Source: Branchiostoma floridae
Lineage: Eukaryota; Chordata; Leptocardii; Amphioxiformes; Branchiostomatidae
Direction of reading: 5' to 3'
Length of the DNA: 64,000 nucleotides
Assembly (NCBI RefSeq): GCF_000003815.2
Contig: NC_049994.1
Coordinates: 8,614,579 to 8,678,578 of the forward strand
How positions within the stretch are numbered: the stretch's first letter is position 1; each line of letters begins with the position of its first letter. Shown here piece by piece: positions 1 through 10,685 of the stretch. The notes under the pieces are model-generated. The model did not search any database and had not been told where the DNA came from. It saw only the letters and a program-made list of their open reading frames with translations. A program made the position numbers and the translations under genes.

Positions 1-535
1 GGTGTACATGTTGGGGACGCCGGCAGACGCAACCGATAGGTCTGTAAGGTGGCCCTCTATCCCCAAACCCGGCGTCTCTGGTCTCCGCCGCCCACTTGAG
101 AAACTAACCACCGTGCGATATCTCATGAACCCGGAATATAGGCTCGTTATCTACTGAAATTCCGCCTGGGAATCCCTCAGTAAGTCGGGCAAAGGTATAA
201 ACATATCTGGCGCCAAGAAAGAAGGCTAGGCTGTGTTTTGTGTACTTATGGTGTGAGTGCGCAACTCAAGGAACGGTAGCGGCCGTAGTTTTTGGATTAA
301 CTATTAGCATTGAAATTACATAATCGTAAATGTAGATAGATCTTTTATTATACCATTCCGTTAACAAAACAACACATACACGACACAAAATAACACAGAT
401 TTCAAACCACAAATATGTCATAGTAGTCAACTTGATATTTCTTGCACCAAGGACTTATGAAATCATTTCTCTTTCTCTTTTTTTAAAGCAAATCTAATAG
501 GTTGAACATCAGCTTTTCTGAACGTTGTGATTTTC

Positions 536-900
536 CCATAATGGCTGTTTTTAAAGCATATAAAAACATGTTTTTCTCTTGGTTGTGTCCCTTGGCCTAA
601 AGAAGGACAAAACTAAGCGAGTGGAAAATCTTAATCAGTTCGTAGCGTTCCCTGAAGTTCCGGTGTTTGAGATAGTGGCACACAGTATCATCCTTTTACC
701 TGTTTGCTGAAAGTTATGATTGTTCCATAATGGCTCTTTTTGAAGCATCAAAAAACATGTTTTTCTCTTGGTTGTGTCGCTTGGTCTAGAGAAGGACAAA
801 ACTAAGCGAGTGGAAAATCTTTATCAGTTTGTAGCGTTCCCTGAAGTTCCGGTGTTTGAGATAGTGGCACACAGTATCATCCTTCTACCTGTTGTTTGGT
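536..900. repeat. Direct tandem duplication, two units of about 189 bp
   Basis: Two adjacent copies share long stretches, beginning CCATAATGGC at 536 and 725. Both contain the same run through AAGGACAAAACTAAGCGAG and end near ACACAGTATCATCC. The spacing between matching points is 189 bases. Neither copy has coding content. Confidence 0.85.
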
Positions 901-1057
901 GTAATTAGGTGTACCGAGATTCGGCGAAACGTTAAGGAAACCTGTCTTGTGTAGGGTATAAACAATGGTGGCGCCATAGAGCGACAACAAACGATGTGGG
1001 CACCGTGAATCATACGACAGGAACAGGACAGACGGTGTGATGGAACAGACAGATAAG

Positions 1058-1625
1058 TCCTCCCCATGGGGGCTATACGGTAACACCTACGACATGTCTA
1101 TCACTCTGACTCACCTGTACCGCAGTTGAATTTGCTTCCCGCAAAGGCTTTAAGAAATACGAGTACAAACTAGGCCTACTTTTACCGGTGGCGAATGTAT
1201 AGCGGAAATACATGTATTTTTAGATGTCACTCAAAGTACCTAGATTTTCATAAAAAGTGCCTAGTCCTCCCCACGGGGCCTATATGGTAACACCTACGAC
1301 ATGTCTATCACTCTGACTCACCTGTATTATATTTTACACCTTACCACATTTGCGTTTGCTTCCCGCAAAGGCCTTAAGACTAGGTATACTTTTACTAGTT
1401 GCATATGTATAGCGGAAATACATGCACTTTTTCAGATGTCGCTATACGGTAACACCTACGCCCAGGCTACCACTCTGACTCAACTGAAATATATTTTACA
1501 CCGTACCGCAGTTGAGGCTGCTTCCCGCAAAGGCTTTAAGATATACAAACTAGGTCTACTTTACTATAGTGCCGTGGCAAGTGTATAGCGGAAATACATG
1601 TCTTTTCCGATGTCACTCAAAGTAC
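1058..1625. repeat. Tandem array of three diverged units, about 175-207 bp each
   Basis: Units begin near 1058, 1265 and 1439. Each carries TATAYGGTAACACCTACG near its start, GCTTCCCGCAAAGGC in the middle and GTATAGCGGAAATACATG near its end. The copies differ by substitutions and small indels. Short open frames across the array are by-products of the repeat. Confidence 0.85.
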
Positions 1626-4600
1626 CTAGGGGTTTTTTTTAAGATTGAAAGAAAAAAACAACTCAGTGAAATTTATTATAAACCTTTTAAATCTTAAGGT
1701 TTAGATATGGCAATTGAAAATAAAAAAGAAACAGTTTTAAAGTTGCGGGAATTCACTCTGTTTTCGGAAGGATTAGAACTATTTTGATTTTACCGGGGGG
1801 TTGTAGGTGAAGTATGCGGCGCGCGGCGCTCAATGCCCCGGCGAATTTAGATCAACGCCGCGCCGAAACATCGTGCCCCGTGGCGCGGAAATCTCACAGA
1901 AGATCCCCTTACACCAGCAGCCAAGACCGTGTTGAAGTTACAAACACACAAGTGATGGATGAACGGATGTAACCTACCCGCGCAAGTGGCTCCTGTTGTG
2001 TAAACTTTACATCAAAGTTTCCCTACTCCAATTTGAGACGGATAGACTTGTGCTCAACACAGCGGAGGTCGGAGGAAACATGGTCGGAGGAAAAAGGGTT
2101 TGAAGAGGGAGGACCATTTCACTGAGACGACCTTAATGTTTTAAAAGCGATCAGCTGGTGTTTTGACAACTTGGGATCACGGCCTTTCGGGTACACGTCA
2201 TTGGTAGTGAAGGTGGGAGGGGGGTAGAAGAGGGATGCAAGGAAGACTGACTGATTTTGCTACTGAAGGTGCGGTGCGTTTACTGTGTCGCTGCAAACTC
2301 GACAGATCCCTCAACAAATTCCAATGATAAAAAACAAAGTTTTTTAGGTTTTGAGAGTTTAGTTGTCTTTTTGTTCATACTTGTACATTTAATTTTTGCA
2401 TGATGTTTCCGTTATACATGTAAATTCAAAGGTAACACAAATCCAATATAGAACACAGACACGCCACCAACTTACCGCAGTCCGGTGAGATACCCCTTAA
2501 GACAACATCCAAAATTTACAAAGAAATCTTTCTAGATACAGTATCTTGTACTGCATGAATTTAAATTCAAAAGTACAGGGGTGAAGAATCATGCACTTAC
2601 ATAGAGGATCATTCTTATCCTTTCAAAAATTTTAATACCGTTCAAAAATCATATTCTCTGCTATCATACATTGAAAAGAGGCTTGTAACTTGTGATTAAA
2701 AGTTGTGTAAAAACCCCTGAACGAAAGGTTTAAAACAGGTTCCATGAAGCTTAGATTTATATCAGAGACGGATTGTGTAGCTCAGAGCTATCTTAAACGT
2801 TTAAGCCACTGAATTTTACTCAAAGTTGTTGTAAGAGAGCTCTTAGACGAGCCGACTCGTGTTTCAAACCCACAATGACTTAAAAAGCGCCGCTTCTAAA
2901 TTGTCCACTCCGATCTCCATGGAAAATCCGCCGCGATCACCGTCCACTCCAACAAAAACCCTCCGCCGCCTTCAACAGATGCGCTAAGTTAATAAAAGAC
3001 AAGAGTTTCGTGTGAAGTTTTGTTGCGAGACCAGCATGTTGCTACCACCTGCTGCTCCCACATTCAATACTGTTGAATCGAGCTTTTACAAAACGTTGCA
3101 GGCAATATTGGGATCGGTATCACCCGTATTCAACACCCTTTCACGCACTACGATTGGCCCCACCCCCAGTGTTAAGGCTTCCTTTTTGAAGATAAATTTT
3201 CTCGGTCGCGCTTGAAACGAGAGACAAATAGGGGAGAGCGTACGAAAGGAGAGCAGAAAATCGTCTTTATCGTTTGTGATATGCCCGGTAATTCGGAAAT
3301 TATATTCCCTTTACAATGGAAGACAGCGGACAAATGTTTGCGTGAGTTTAATGGGTAGGTTGGGATTAGATTACATGTTGGGAAACATCTGGACCAGTAT
3401 CTGTTCATTGCAGCGAAGTGAGAATTACGTTCCTCCATCAACAAAAGCGCAGAAACGTTCACTTTTCATATATTAAAAAAAGATAAAAATAAAAAATAAA
3501 GGAAAGTAAATTTAAATGCCATAAAACAGCGTAAAATGTGATAACATACAAAACATTTCTTACACACCTTTATCTTTTCAATGATAATACGTTTACTTCG
3601 AAGTTGTTTTCTAATCAAAACGACAAACTGTTTGATTTTTGCCAGTTCAAATAAAATTGCTTCAGACGTGGTAACATTGACAAGAACATGCATATCAAAT
3701 TGCTTATATTTTCATAGAAAGAAAAAAAACTTAAAGGGTGTGGATTTAGTTTGGAAAAATGCTTTTTTTCTATACCTCTCGAATTTCTGTAGGAAACAAG
3801 TTATTCAAGTATATCACGTATGTTTTTGCTAACATATGCCGTTCTAGCTTTCTCCCATTTGATACCAGCATATATCACGAAGTATACGTTGACAATATAC
3901 AACAGGTGTAGAATAGGAAAGTGAACTTCAAAATTTGAACAGACCAACCTTCTGCTACTATTGTCAAGACAAAGGTAATAAATCCACATTCTAGACATCT
4001 TCGTCTGTGAATGTCACAAAGTAATTACTCAAATCATGTGAAGGTTAATTGTACGTTTTGGACAGATTTATTGGACTACAGAGACAGAAAGATTTTTAAA
4101 CAGATAAGCGATCTGTAATCTCAAACGAAATCTTACTTTCAAAGGTTGGTATCAAATCTATAGATTAGGATTGTCTGTAAATGTTTGTTAGATGTTTAAG
4201 TCAAGGTTTTTGTTTGTTGTTTTATGTGAGAAGATATATTTTCGATGAAGTTTTGTATTGCAATGTAGCATTCGCAACAAACGTAAGTGTAAAATGCGTA
4301 ACTTTTGTATATAGGCTAGCTATAATGAATGAATAAACGGAAACATTTCTTGTACATTGTTGCCCTACCGAGCTAAATGGCGCACAAAAAGACATGAATA
4401 TGAATATATTGGTAGAAGTGCTCTATTCTAGTGCTATAGTCTAGCTTTATAAGTTCGACTTCTTCTCGCTTGGTAATAGTGAATTAAAACTGAAAATGCA
4501 TCTCGCTTTATCAAAACGCATGGGGAATGTTATTCACATGATATTAGAAGGTAATGGCCAGCTTTTCAGATATCAACTTTTCACTGTCGTTTATTTTTTT

Positions 4601-6353
4601 CGCATATCTTTTGTACGTATATGCTGATGATCTTTGTTGACAATACACATGACACGGTAGCATCATCTAGTTCTAAATGAAGTTTGGTATTCTTGTCAAA
4701 AAGTTAAGTTTCCGTCCCAACGAAGACCATTTTTCCCAGTCTAGTCTTGTTCCGAGGAAACCAAGGTTGTCCCCTTGTCCCATGTTGTCCCTCAAGCCAT
4801 TGTTATGTCCTTACAAGTGATCTGAGTGGTTAAAATACCACTCCGGGCGATGGTGGCGCCAACCAACGACGCCAATTCTTACTCACCCAGACGAACAGAT
4901 GTTCCAAGATAGCCGTGTAGCCAGCAGACTTGACTTTTGACTCATCGTATAGCAGATAAAATCTCGGTCTCACAGTTCAAAGCATATTCCTCATTGTCCA
5001 AAATGATCTCCTCTGATCTACTTTGTAGAAAGAAAACGAAAAAAAACAACTCATTTTCAAAAGCTTTTTAAAAATTCATGAAGAGTTTCAAAACTAAATA
5101 CAAATTTAATAGATTTATCAATGCTGCTATGTTGAGTGACATGTTAAGGTTTGGTAATTGTGAAAGTATTTGTTAAACTATTAAGGTGATGGACACACCT
5201 GAAATCATTGTTTACGTGTTTATGTGTACGGTAAGGAAAACAAATGGGTTTTTACGTTTCTCAGGAAAACAATCTCACGAGAAGGCGACAGGTATGTTTT
5301 AGTTGACTGGTTCGCGTGGCTCATTTTACACCTATTACAACCGACACATCTTTTGAAAACAGTCCAGCAATAGGGAGCCATTGTGAATATAATAGGTGTA
5401 TGGCCTTCAGCCTTTATGTTGTCACTGTAGATTGGCACAAATATGTGATGATAAAGCTTCATTATAAGTCATTAAACAAAGTGGATGAACAATCATAATG
5501 GGAAAAATTGGTTCATTCTTCTGTTGCCGGCGGGTGTCTACTAATATTGCGATCTTCATCAGATAAAAGAGAACAGTTTCGACATTTGTTGTCTCTCTGA
5601 AATGTTTCTAACTAGCTTTTATCTTTGTTATAGCATTTATAAGTAACTCTCACCGCATAATGTAATACTACACTTTTATACTTACTAGTATATAGCTGCT
5701 GGGTCTCTGATACATAAGTATATTGACCATACAACTACATTTTTTATCTGTCTTTCTTGTTTGTTTTAGTCTCTCGTGTTGATATAGTGCGCTGTATATG
5801 CTTTATCATTTTAGAATTTCTATTGAGGACGGAGATCTGCATATGTATGAGATGTATATTTCCAAATCCTACGTATGTGAACAGAATGAAAATTGATATG
5901 CAGATTGTAAGGCTTTTTGGCGAACACCAAAGACCACTTGTTGTGTATGATGAATCTTATCTAAGGAAATGCGTAAGACTGCCGAGATATGATTTGTAAT
6001 ATCATATAGCCATTGACGTTTTGATATCAGCAATATGTACCCTTACGAAAGACACCTGGCACGCAGAATATATCATACATAAGTCCGTTGGCGGAGGCTT
6101 TGTTTGAACGTCAATAACCGACATCATATTTCATAATTGTTTTATTTATTGCCTGCTAAATTGCGAAGCAGTCAAGTCCCAACAATGTTTTTCAAATGGT
6201 TTCATCTAGTAATGATGATTCAATTCAAGTCATATCTTTTCCTTCATTGTATTGAACGGTACAAAATACAAGTTAAATACGAATATAAATCTTATTGGAA
6301 GGGCAATAATTATGTTGTCTTTGTCGCTTATGTGTTGAAATTCCATATTTCAG

Positions 6354-6532
6354 ACGACGTTCGATCGGAATCGCCCCGTTTGTACAGACAAGATGAGAGA
6401 AAGAAGCGCCCCCGTACGGCCTTCACGGCAGAGCAGATCAAGGAACTGGAGGGCGAGTTCCAGAAGAACAAATACCTGTCTGTCACCAAACGACTGGAGC
6501 TGTCCAACCAGCTCAAACTCACAGAAACCCAG
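6354..6532 (+). CDS. Nedx-like copy 1, exon 2 (linker and homeodomain residues 1-44)
   Basis: The acceptor is CATATTTCAG ending at 6353 and the donor is CAG|GTTAGC at 6533. The exon is 179 bases: two bases completing a codon begun in exon 1, then 59 codons. The matching phase in copy 2 supports the boundary. The reading frame is open upstream through the intron, but that sequence has no protein character and is not coding. Confidence 0.9.
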
Positions 6533-7410
6533 GTTAGCAGAATTTCCAAACTAGTATATAAACTGCTTATTATATTATATAATAACCTTGAATCACTAAC
6601 TATAAAGCTATCAATCTAAAAAATATGAATAAGAAATCGTGAAAGCTGCTGTAAAAGCCAAACGACAAGAGCTACCCAACCAGCTCAAACTCACAGAAAC
6701 ACAGTTAGTGTAGAAGTTGTTTAGTTTAATCTTAAACTGAATCAGCTTGCTGACTAAAATTTCATCTGTGACCGTAAAAGTCATTCTAAAGTTAGAGTAA
6801 AGAATTTTTTTCAACATAGTACATCCCAAAATGGAACATTTCAAATCGCCCATTGAGCAACGGTAACAGCAGTCGTTCAGTCAAGGAATAAACAACTCTT
6901 CAATGACCTTATAAAAATAGAACACGTGACATAGTGAGGACTATATCATACGTTGCAGGAAGTTTATGACGCCCCCCGTCTGTATGCAATGCAATGCATT
7001 GATCATTTGAAACAAAATATTGATTGTAGTAAGATGCCACTTTATACCTCCATCACCACATCTATTTTTCTTGCACACTTTTAGCAAAAGCATTCGTTTA
7101 TTTTGTGCGTTTATCGCTCTTGCAGATAAAAATCTGGTTCCAGAACAGGAGGACGAAATGGAAAAGGAAGTACACCAACGACCTGGAACTACTCGCCCAC
7201 CAACACTATGCATCCCTTGCTGGACTTTACGGAGCACCAAATCCTTGGGCCTATGCTCAGAGACTTTACAACATGGGCCAACATCCGGGGTATTACCAAT
7301 ACACCCCGTTCCAGGCAGCACCAGCCTTCCCGAGATACCCTTCGCCAGTGCTAGCCCATCAACCAACGTTAGCTGGCCCTGCGACTCCAAATAGCCCAGC
7401 AAGAACATAG
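6354..7410 (+). CDS. Nedx-like homeobox gene, copy 1 (3' part; first exon outside the window)
   Basis: This encodes a homeodomain transcription factor of the ANTP class (NK-like/EuHox-linked), expected to bind DNA in the nucleus. Two coding exons are visible, 6354-6532 and 7126-7410, joined by a 593-base GT-AG intron that splits the homeodomain between Q44 and I45. The homeodomain has the invariant W48, F49, N51 and R53, with T54. A 35-residue linker region and a C-terminal block beginning [14 protein letters not shown], followed by a Tyr/Pro-rich tail, match the second copy. The visible part encodes 153 complete residues; the eh1-bearing first exon is missing from the window. Oddity: homeodomain residue 18 in helix 1 is Gly, where copy 2 has Val. 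The Nedx assignment rests on remembered family similarity and linkage to engrailed; another NK-like family is possible. The homeobox identity itself is secure. Confidence 0.88.
6658..6708 (+). pseudogene. Decayed partial copy of homeobox exon 2 inside the intron
   Basis: This segment matches the last 47 or so bases of exon 2 (CCAAACGA through AACACAG) plus the start of its intron, with four substitutions. The donor is damaged: exon 2 continues CAG-GTTAG, here CAGTTAG, one G lost. It carries the AACACAG spelling of copy 2, not the AACCCAG of the intact exon 125 bases upstream. It is a relic of a partial duplication and cannot serve as an exon as it stands. Confidence 0.85.
7126..7410 (+). CDS. 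Nedx-like copy 1, exon 3 (homeodomain residues 45-60 and C-terminus)
   Basis: The acceptor is GCTCTTGCAG ending at 7125. The exon opens [16 protein letters not shown], completing helix 3 of the homeodomain, and continues for 94 codons to TAG at 7408-7410. After the homeodomain come [20 protein letters not shown] and a region rich in Tyr, Pro and Ala. The C-terminal half aligns with exon 3 of copy 2 but is well diverged. Confidence 0.92.
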   Translation: MKIWFQNRRTKWKRKYTNDLELLAHQHYASLAGLYGAPNPWAYAQRLYNMGQHPGYYQYTPFQAAPAFPRYPSPVLAHQPTLAGPATPNSPART

Positions 7411-7865
7411 TCTGATTTAGTCGCTACAGTGTAAGTGTAAATAATTCTATTCTAAGTAAATATTGTATTTTTCTCCTTAAAATAACGAACAGCAAACTAG
7501 ATGTTCACGTAGCTGCTGATTTTGAATTTGAATTCTCAAGCCTAGTTCCATTGATGTTAATACGTTGGTGATTCGGTTGTAGACGTTAGAAGTCGTTACG
7601 TTCAAACTATGCACATGATTTTTTCTTCCTCACTGCCTATGTCAAGAGAAAAGTTTGTTCCGATAAACGTAAACTACAAAAGACTTTAGAAGTACAATAG
7701 GAATAATATTATTCTGAGGTTCCTTTATGATTACACAGTCGTCTATTATTTATGCAATAGTTAGGTAATCAACAAAGTGCCTTTATTAAGATCTATACAT
7801 GTATGATTATGCAATAAGATTTCGTAAGGTTGTATAGAGTCTTTTCCTATTCGTAGTACAAAAGT

Positions 7866-7871
7866 AATAAA
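7866..7871 (+). terminator. Candidate polyadenylation signal for Nedx-like copy 1
   Basis: AATAAA lies 456 bases after the stop codon, the first clear canonical hexamer in an AT-rich 3' flank. Transcript evidence would be needed to confirm use. Confidence 0.4.
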
Positions 7872-9786
7872 AAAGGAATTTTCTCTACAGAATTTTTGGC
7901 CTTTATGGGTATTTAGTTTCTTATATCAGTATACATATAGATTTTTTTTAAACCTTACAAAGAAAACTTCGTGTTGCCATTTTTTGGCGAAATACATTGT
8001 AGCTATAATTCTAGTAAGCACATTGGTCTGTCATATATGTGTCAAATAGGCGGCTTAGGTTCTGAAGATGTTGAGTCCGACATAATAACCGAAATGATTA
8101 GATTTTAAATTGGTTTAACACAGAAACCAATCAGTGAACTACAAACGGACGGTCTTAATGAGTGTTAAACCAGCCTCCAGAACAGCTAGCTTAATGGCAA
8201 TTGACAGCGACACAACGTGTTAGTGTACAGGCGATCGCGTTTCGATGTTATCACGGTGTCTGGCCATTCTGCGGTTGCCGCATAAGATCTTCGCACAGAA
8301 CGGAGGCGCCAAAGAGAACCGCAGGGCCTACAAGGCGTCACGTTAGGGCGTCTACAGCTGCTCATTACGTGTGGAAATTGGTCACCCTCTTAATGATATC
8401 CCCGCCAGATAGGCAATGATGTTATCTTAATTGGGTGAATTATATCACATTACAACACACTTGGTTTGAGAGAACATAACTCTTGCCTACCCGTCCATGA
8501 GCGAGTGGTATCTATGTGCAGTGGGCAATCATTGGTGTTATCTTGTGATGGAGTTTTATACTTAGCGAAAGTGACAAAAGTCAGAGCCCAATCGTGAAGC
8601 CTAAAAAAAAACAAGAACCTCAGCTTATGACACCATTTGCACACCGAAAGTGTTGTATACGCTGTATGAAAGATTTCGTGAATAACCAGAGGACTAGCAA
8701 CTTAGAGCATTTATCTAAGATCATCTGTAGGTTTTAATTCATTTGAAGGTAAACAAAGTACTGTGAAATTGACGAAATTCGAAAACGATCAGTCACTTCA
8801 AGTACAGTACGTAGATGTAGATATTATCAAAGCCTCTGACGTTTAAGAAAGTAAAAGAAGCTTACACGATAGAAGTTTCGCTTTTTTTAATACAATGCTT
8901 ACTAGGATACGCTAAAGTCTCAGTATCATTTGTGACCACAAATTCAATGTATTACTTCTCGAAGCAAATACTTACAATAACTACATGTATATGGAAAAGA
9001 GAATATAACACATTGTATGTTGCATTTACGAAAAGCCACTTTTGGACTTTGGGTATGTAGAATTTTAAGTTTGTAGTAGTCTTTGTGATATCTTTCCAAC
9101 GTGAAACACCGCGACTATATGATGCTTACTTCTAGCCCTACGTAACTTGAGTGGTGTAATTGAAAACATTATGCAAAATTTCACGCCCAAATCGACCCTA
9201 GACCTTGTACTGAAGACCCGTGCTGCCAAAGGTCCAGTGCCCACATATGTGCCGGGTGCACCCGTACCATTCTCAACACCGGCGTGCACATTTGCTATGG
9301 GAGCCCCACACCGTGGAAGATATCCCCCAACAATACACCCATAGCCACAACAGATGGGCAAAGTTAATAAAAGACCAGAGCAAGCTTGTGAAGTTGCAGC
9401 AGGCCTTTAGAAACCCGACCACCCGTACAGTTCCCAATTCACTCGCTATGAAAGCTTGTAAATGGGACATTTAAAGTCAAATTACCGACAATGTCAAGCG
9501 TGTAAAAGTGATATTGATATCCTTTAAGCAAAGCAACCTCCTCCGGGGTAAGGTTCGCCTTTGATGTACCCAAACGGTAGAAGACTTTTTTTCCACAAAG
9601 GTCCACATGTCGTGGCTCAGGTCAATGCTTCTGACGAAACAGCGGATTTTGCAATGAGACTTGTATTGTTGGCTTTCACCGCTAGTTTTCGGGCGTTATT
9701 AATCTCTATTAAAGTACAGGGCTAGGAATTTCTGAATGTGACTGTGAACAAGGGAAGTTAAGCGATCCTAAGCTGCCCAAGTTTTC

Positions 9787-10095
9787 ACATCTGTCTGTAA
9801 AATCACAGATCTGTTACACAAAGATGGATGCGTACAAAAATGATATGTTACATCTGCATCATGTTTTTCACATTAGGTCTTTAAAGATGAGTTTAATATG
9901 AAGTTTAATGATCGTTTATGACCCAAGGCTAATTGCTGATACTGTGTCTCTAAAAATCTTAGATCTGTTATACAAACATGGATGCGTACAAGAATGATAT
10001 GTTACATCTGTATCATGTTTTTCACATTAGATGTATAAAGAGGAGTTAAATATGAAGTTTAATGATCGTTTATGACCCAAAGCCAATTGCTGATA
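9787..10095. repeat. Tandem duplication, two units of 154 bp
   Basis: Matching blocks include AGATCTGTTA, ATGGATGCGTACAA, ATGATATGTTACATCTG and AAGTTTAATGATCGTTTATG. Equivalent points lie 154 bases apart (for example 9808 and 9962). The two units differ by scattered substitutions. Confidence 0.85.
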
Positions 10096-10436
10096 GATAA
10101 AGGGTAATGAAAGCACCATACAGCATCTGTAACCCCATAGACAACAAGCAATTCGAGCATAGAAATATGCATATCACCACAGGCATACTATTTGGTATGC
10201 AACGAGAATCACGATAGAATGCAATATTCCATAGAATATTTTTAAAACAGACCTCAAGCTTACGACAATCAAATAGCAAACCAAAATCGAATTTGTGTAA
10301 TTATTTGCTTTTCAATTGAAATATGATGCAAAATTTAAAAGTGCGATTCAGAATACAATAAGACACAAAATGTGACAAAATCAGTCTTTATCTATGAAAT
10401 TCATTGAGCTATCTGTCAATCTTTTGTCGCTTAATA

Positions 10437-10685
10437 AAGGTGGTATCTCACTGCACTTGCTTTACCGGTGCGGCAATGCGGGGTTCGATCACTGCGCCAC
10501 TGTTGTGATATTTTTGCCGATTTTCAATAAGTTAGATATTGCGTAATACGTGAAAGTATGACTTAGAAGACAACAAAATACACAAAACGTGAGTAAAGTC
10601 GTTCTTTATCTCTGAAATTCGTTGAGTAACCTTTCGAACCTCGCAGTGACGCACCGGTGCCCCAAGTGCAGTGAGATACCACTTT
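10437..10685. mobile_element. MITE family A, copy 1 (long terminal inverted repeats)
   Basis: The left end GGTATCTCACTGCACTTG (10442) is the exact reverse complement of the right end at 10663-10680. The inverted arms extend inward through ACCGGTGCGGCA and GGGTTCG with mismatches. There is no coding capacity. Related copies lie at about 19851-20101 and 25732-25987. Confidence 0.85.

Larger units (their letters stand above)
1..6353. other. Upstream/intron sequence of the first Nedx-like gene; no coding exon found
   Basis: No open frame here has domain content or a splice pattern that I can support. I looked for a first exon of the kind seen in the second Nedx-like gene (an eh1 motif, with a donor that splits a codon after its first base) and did not find one, so the first exon probably lies left of the window. 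The stretch is mostly AT-rich. It holds two tandem-duplication blocks near its left end, and a GC-richer patch around 1800-2300 that could be regulatory. The last 2 kb run into the exon 2 acceptor at 6353. Confidence 0.6.

Noticed and set aside
6137-6353. Open frame continuing upstream of the Nedx copy 1 homeobox exon
   Set aside because: It is intron sequence that happens to lack stops; the acceptor at 6353 and the phase shared with copy 2 define the exon start.
7020-7408. Overlapping frames of 124 and 155 codons over Nedx copy 1 exon 3
   Set aside because: Shadows in other registers of the homeobox exon; no domain content.
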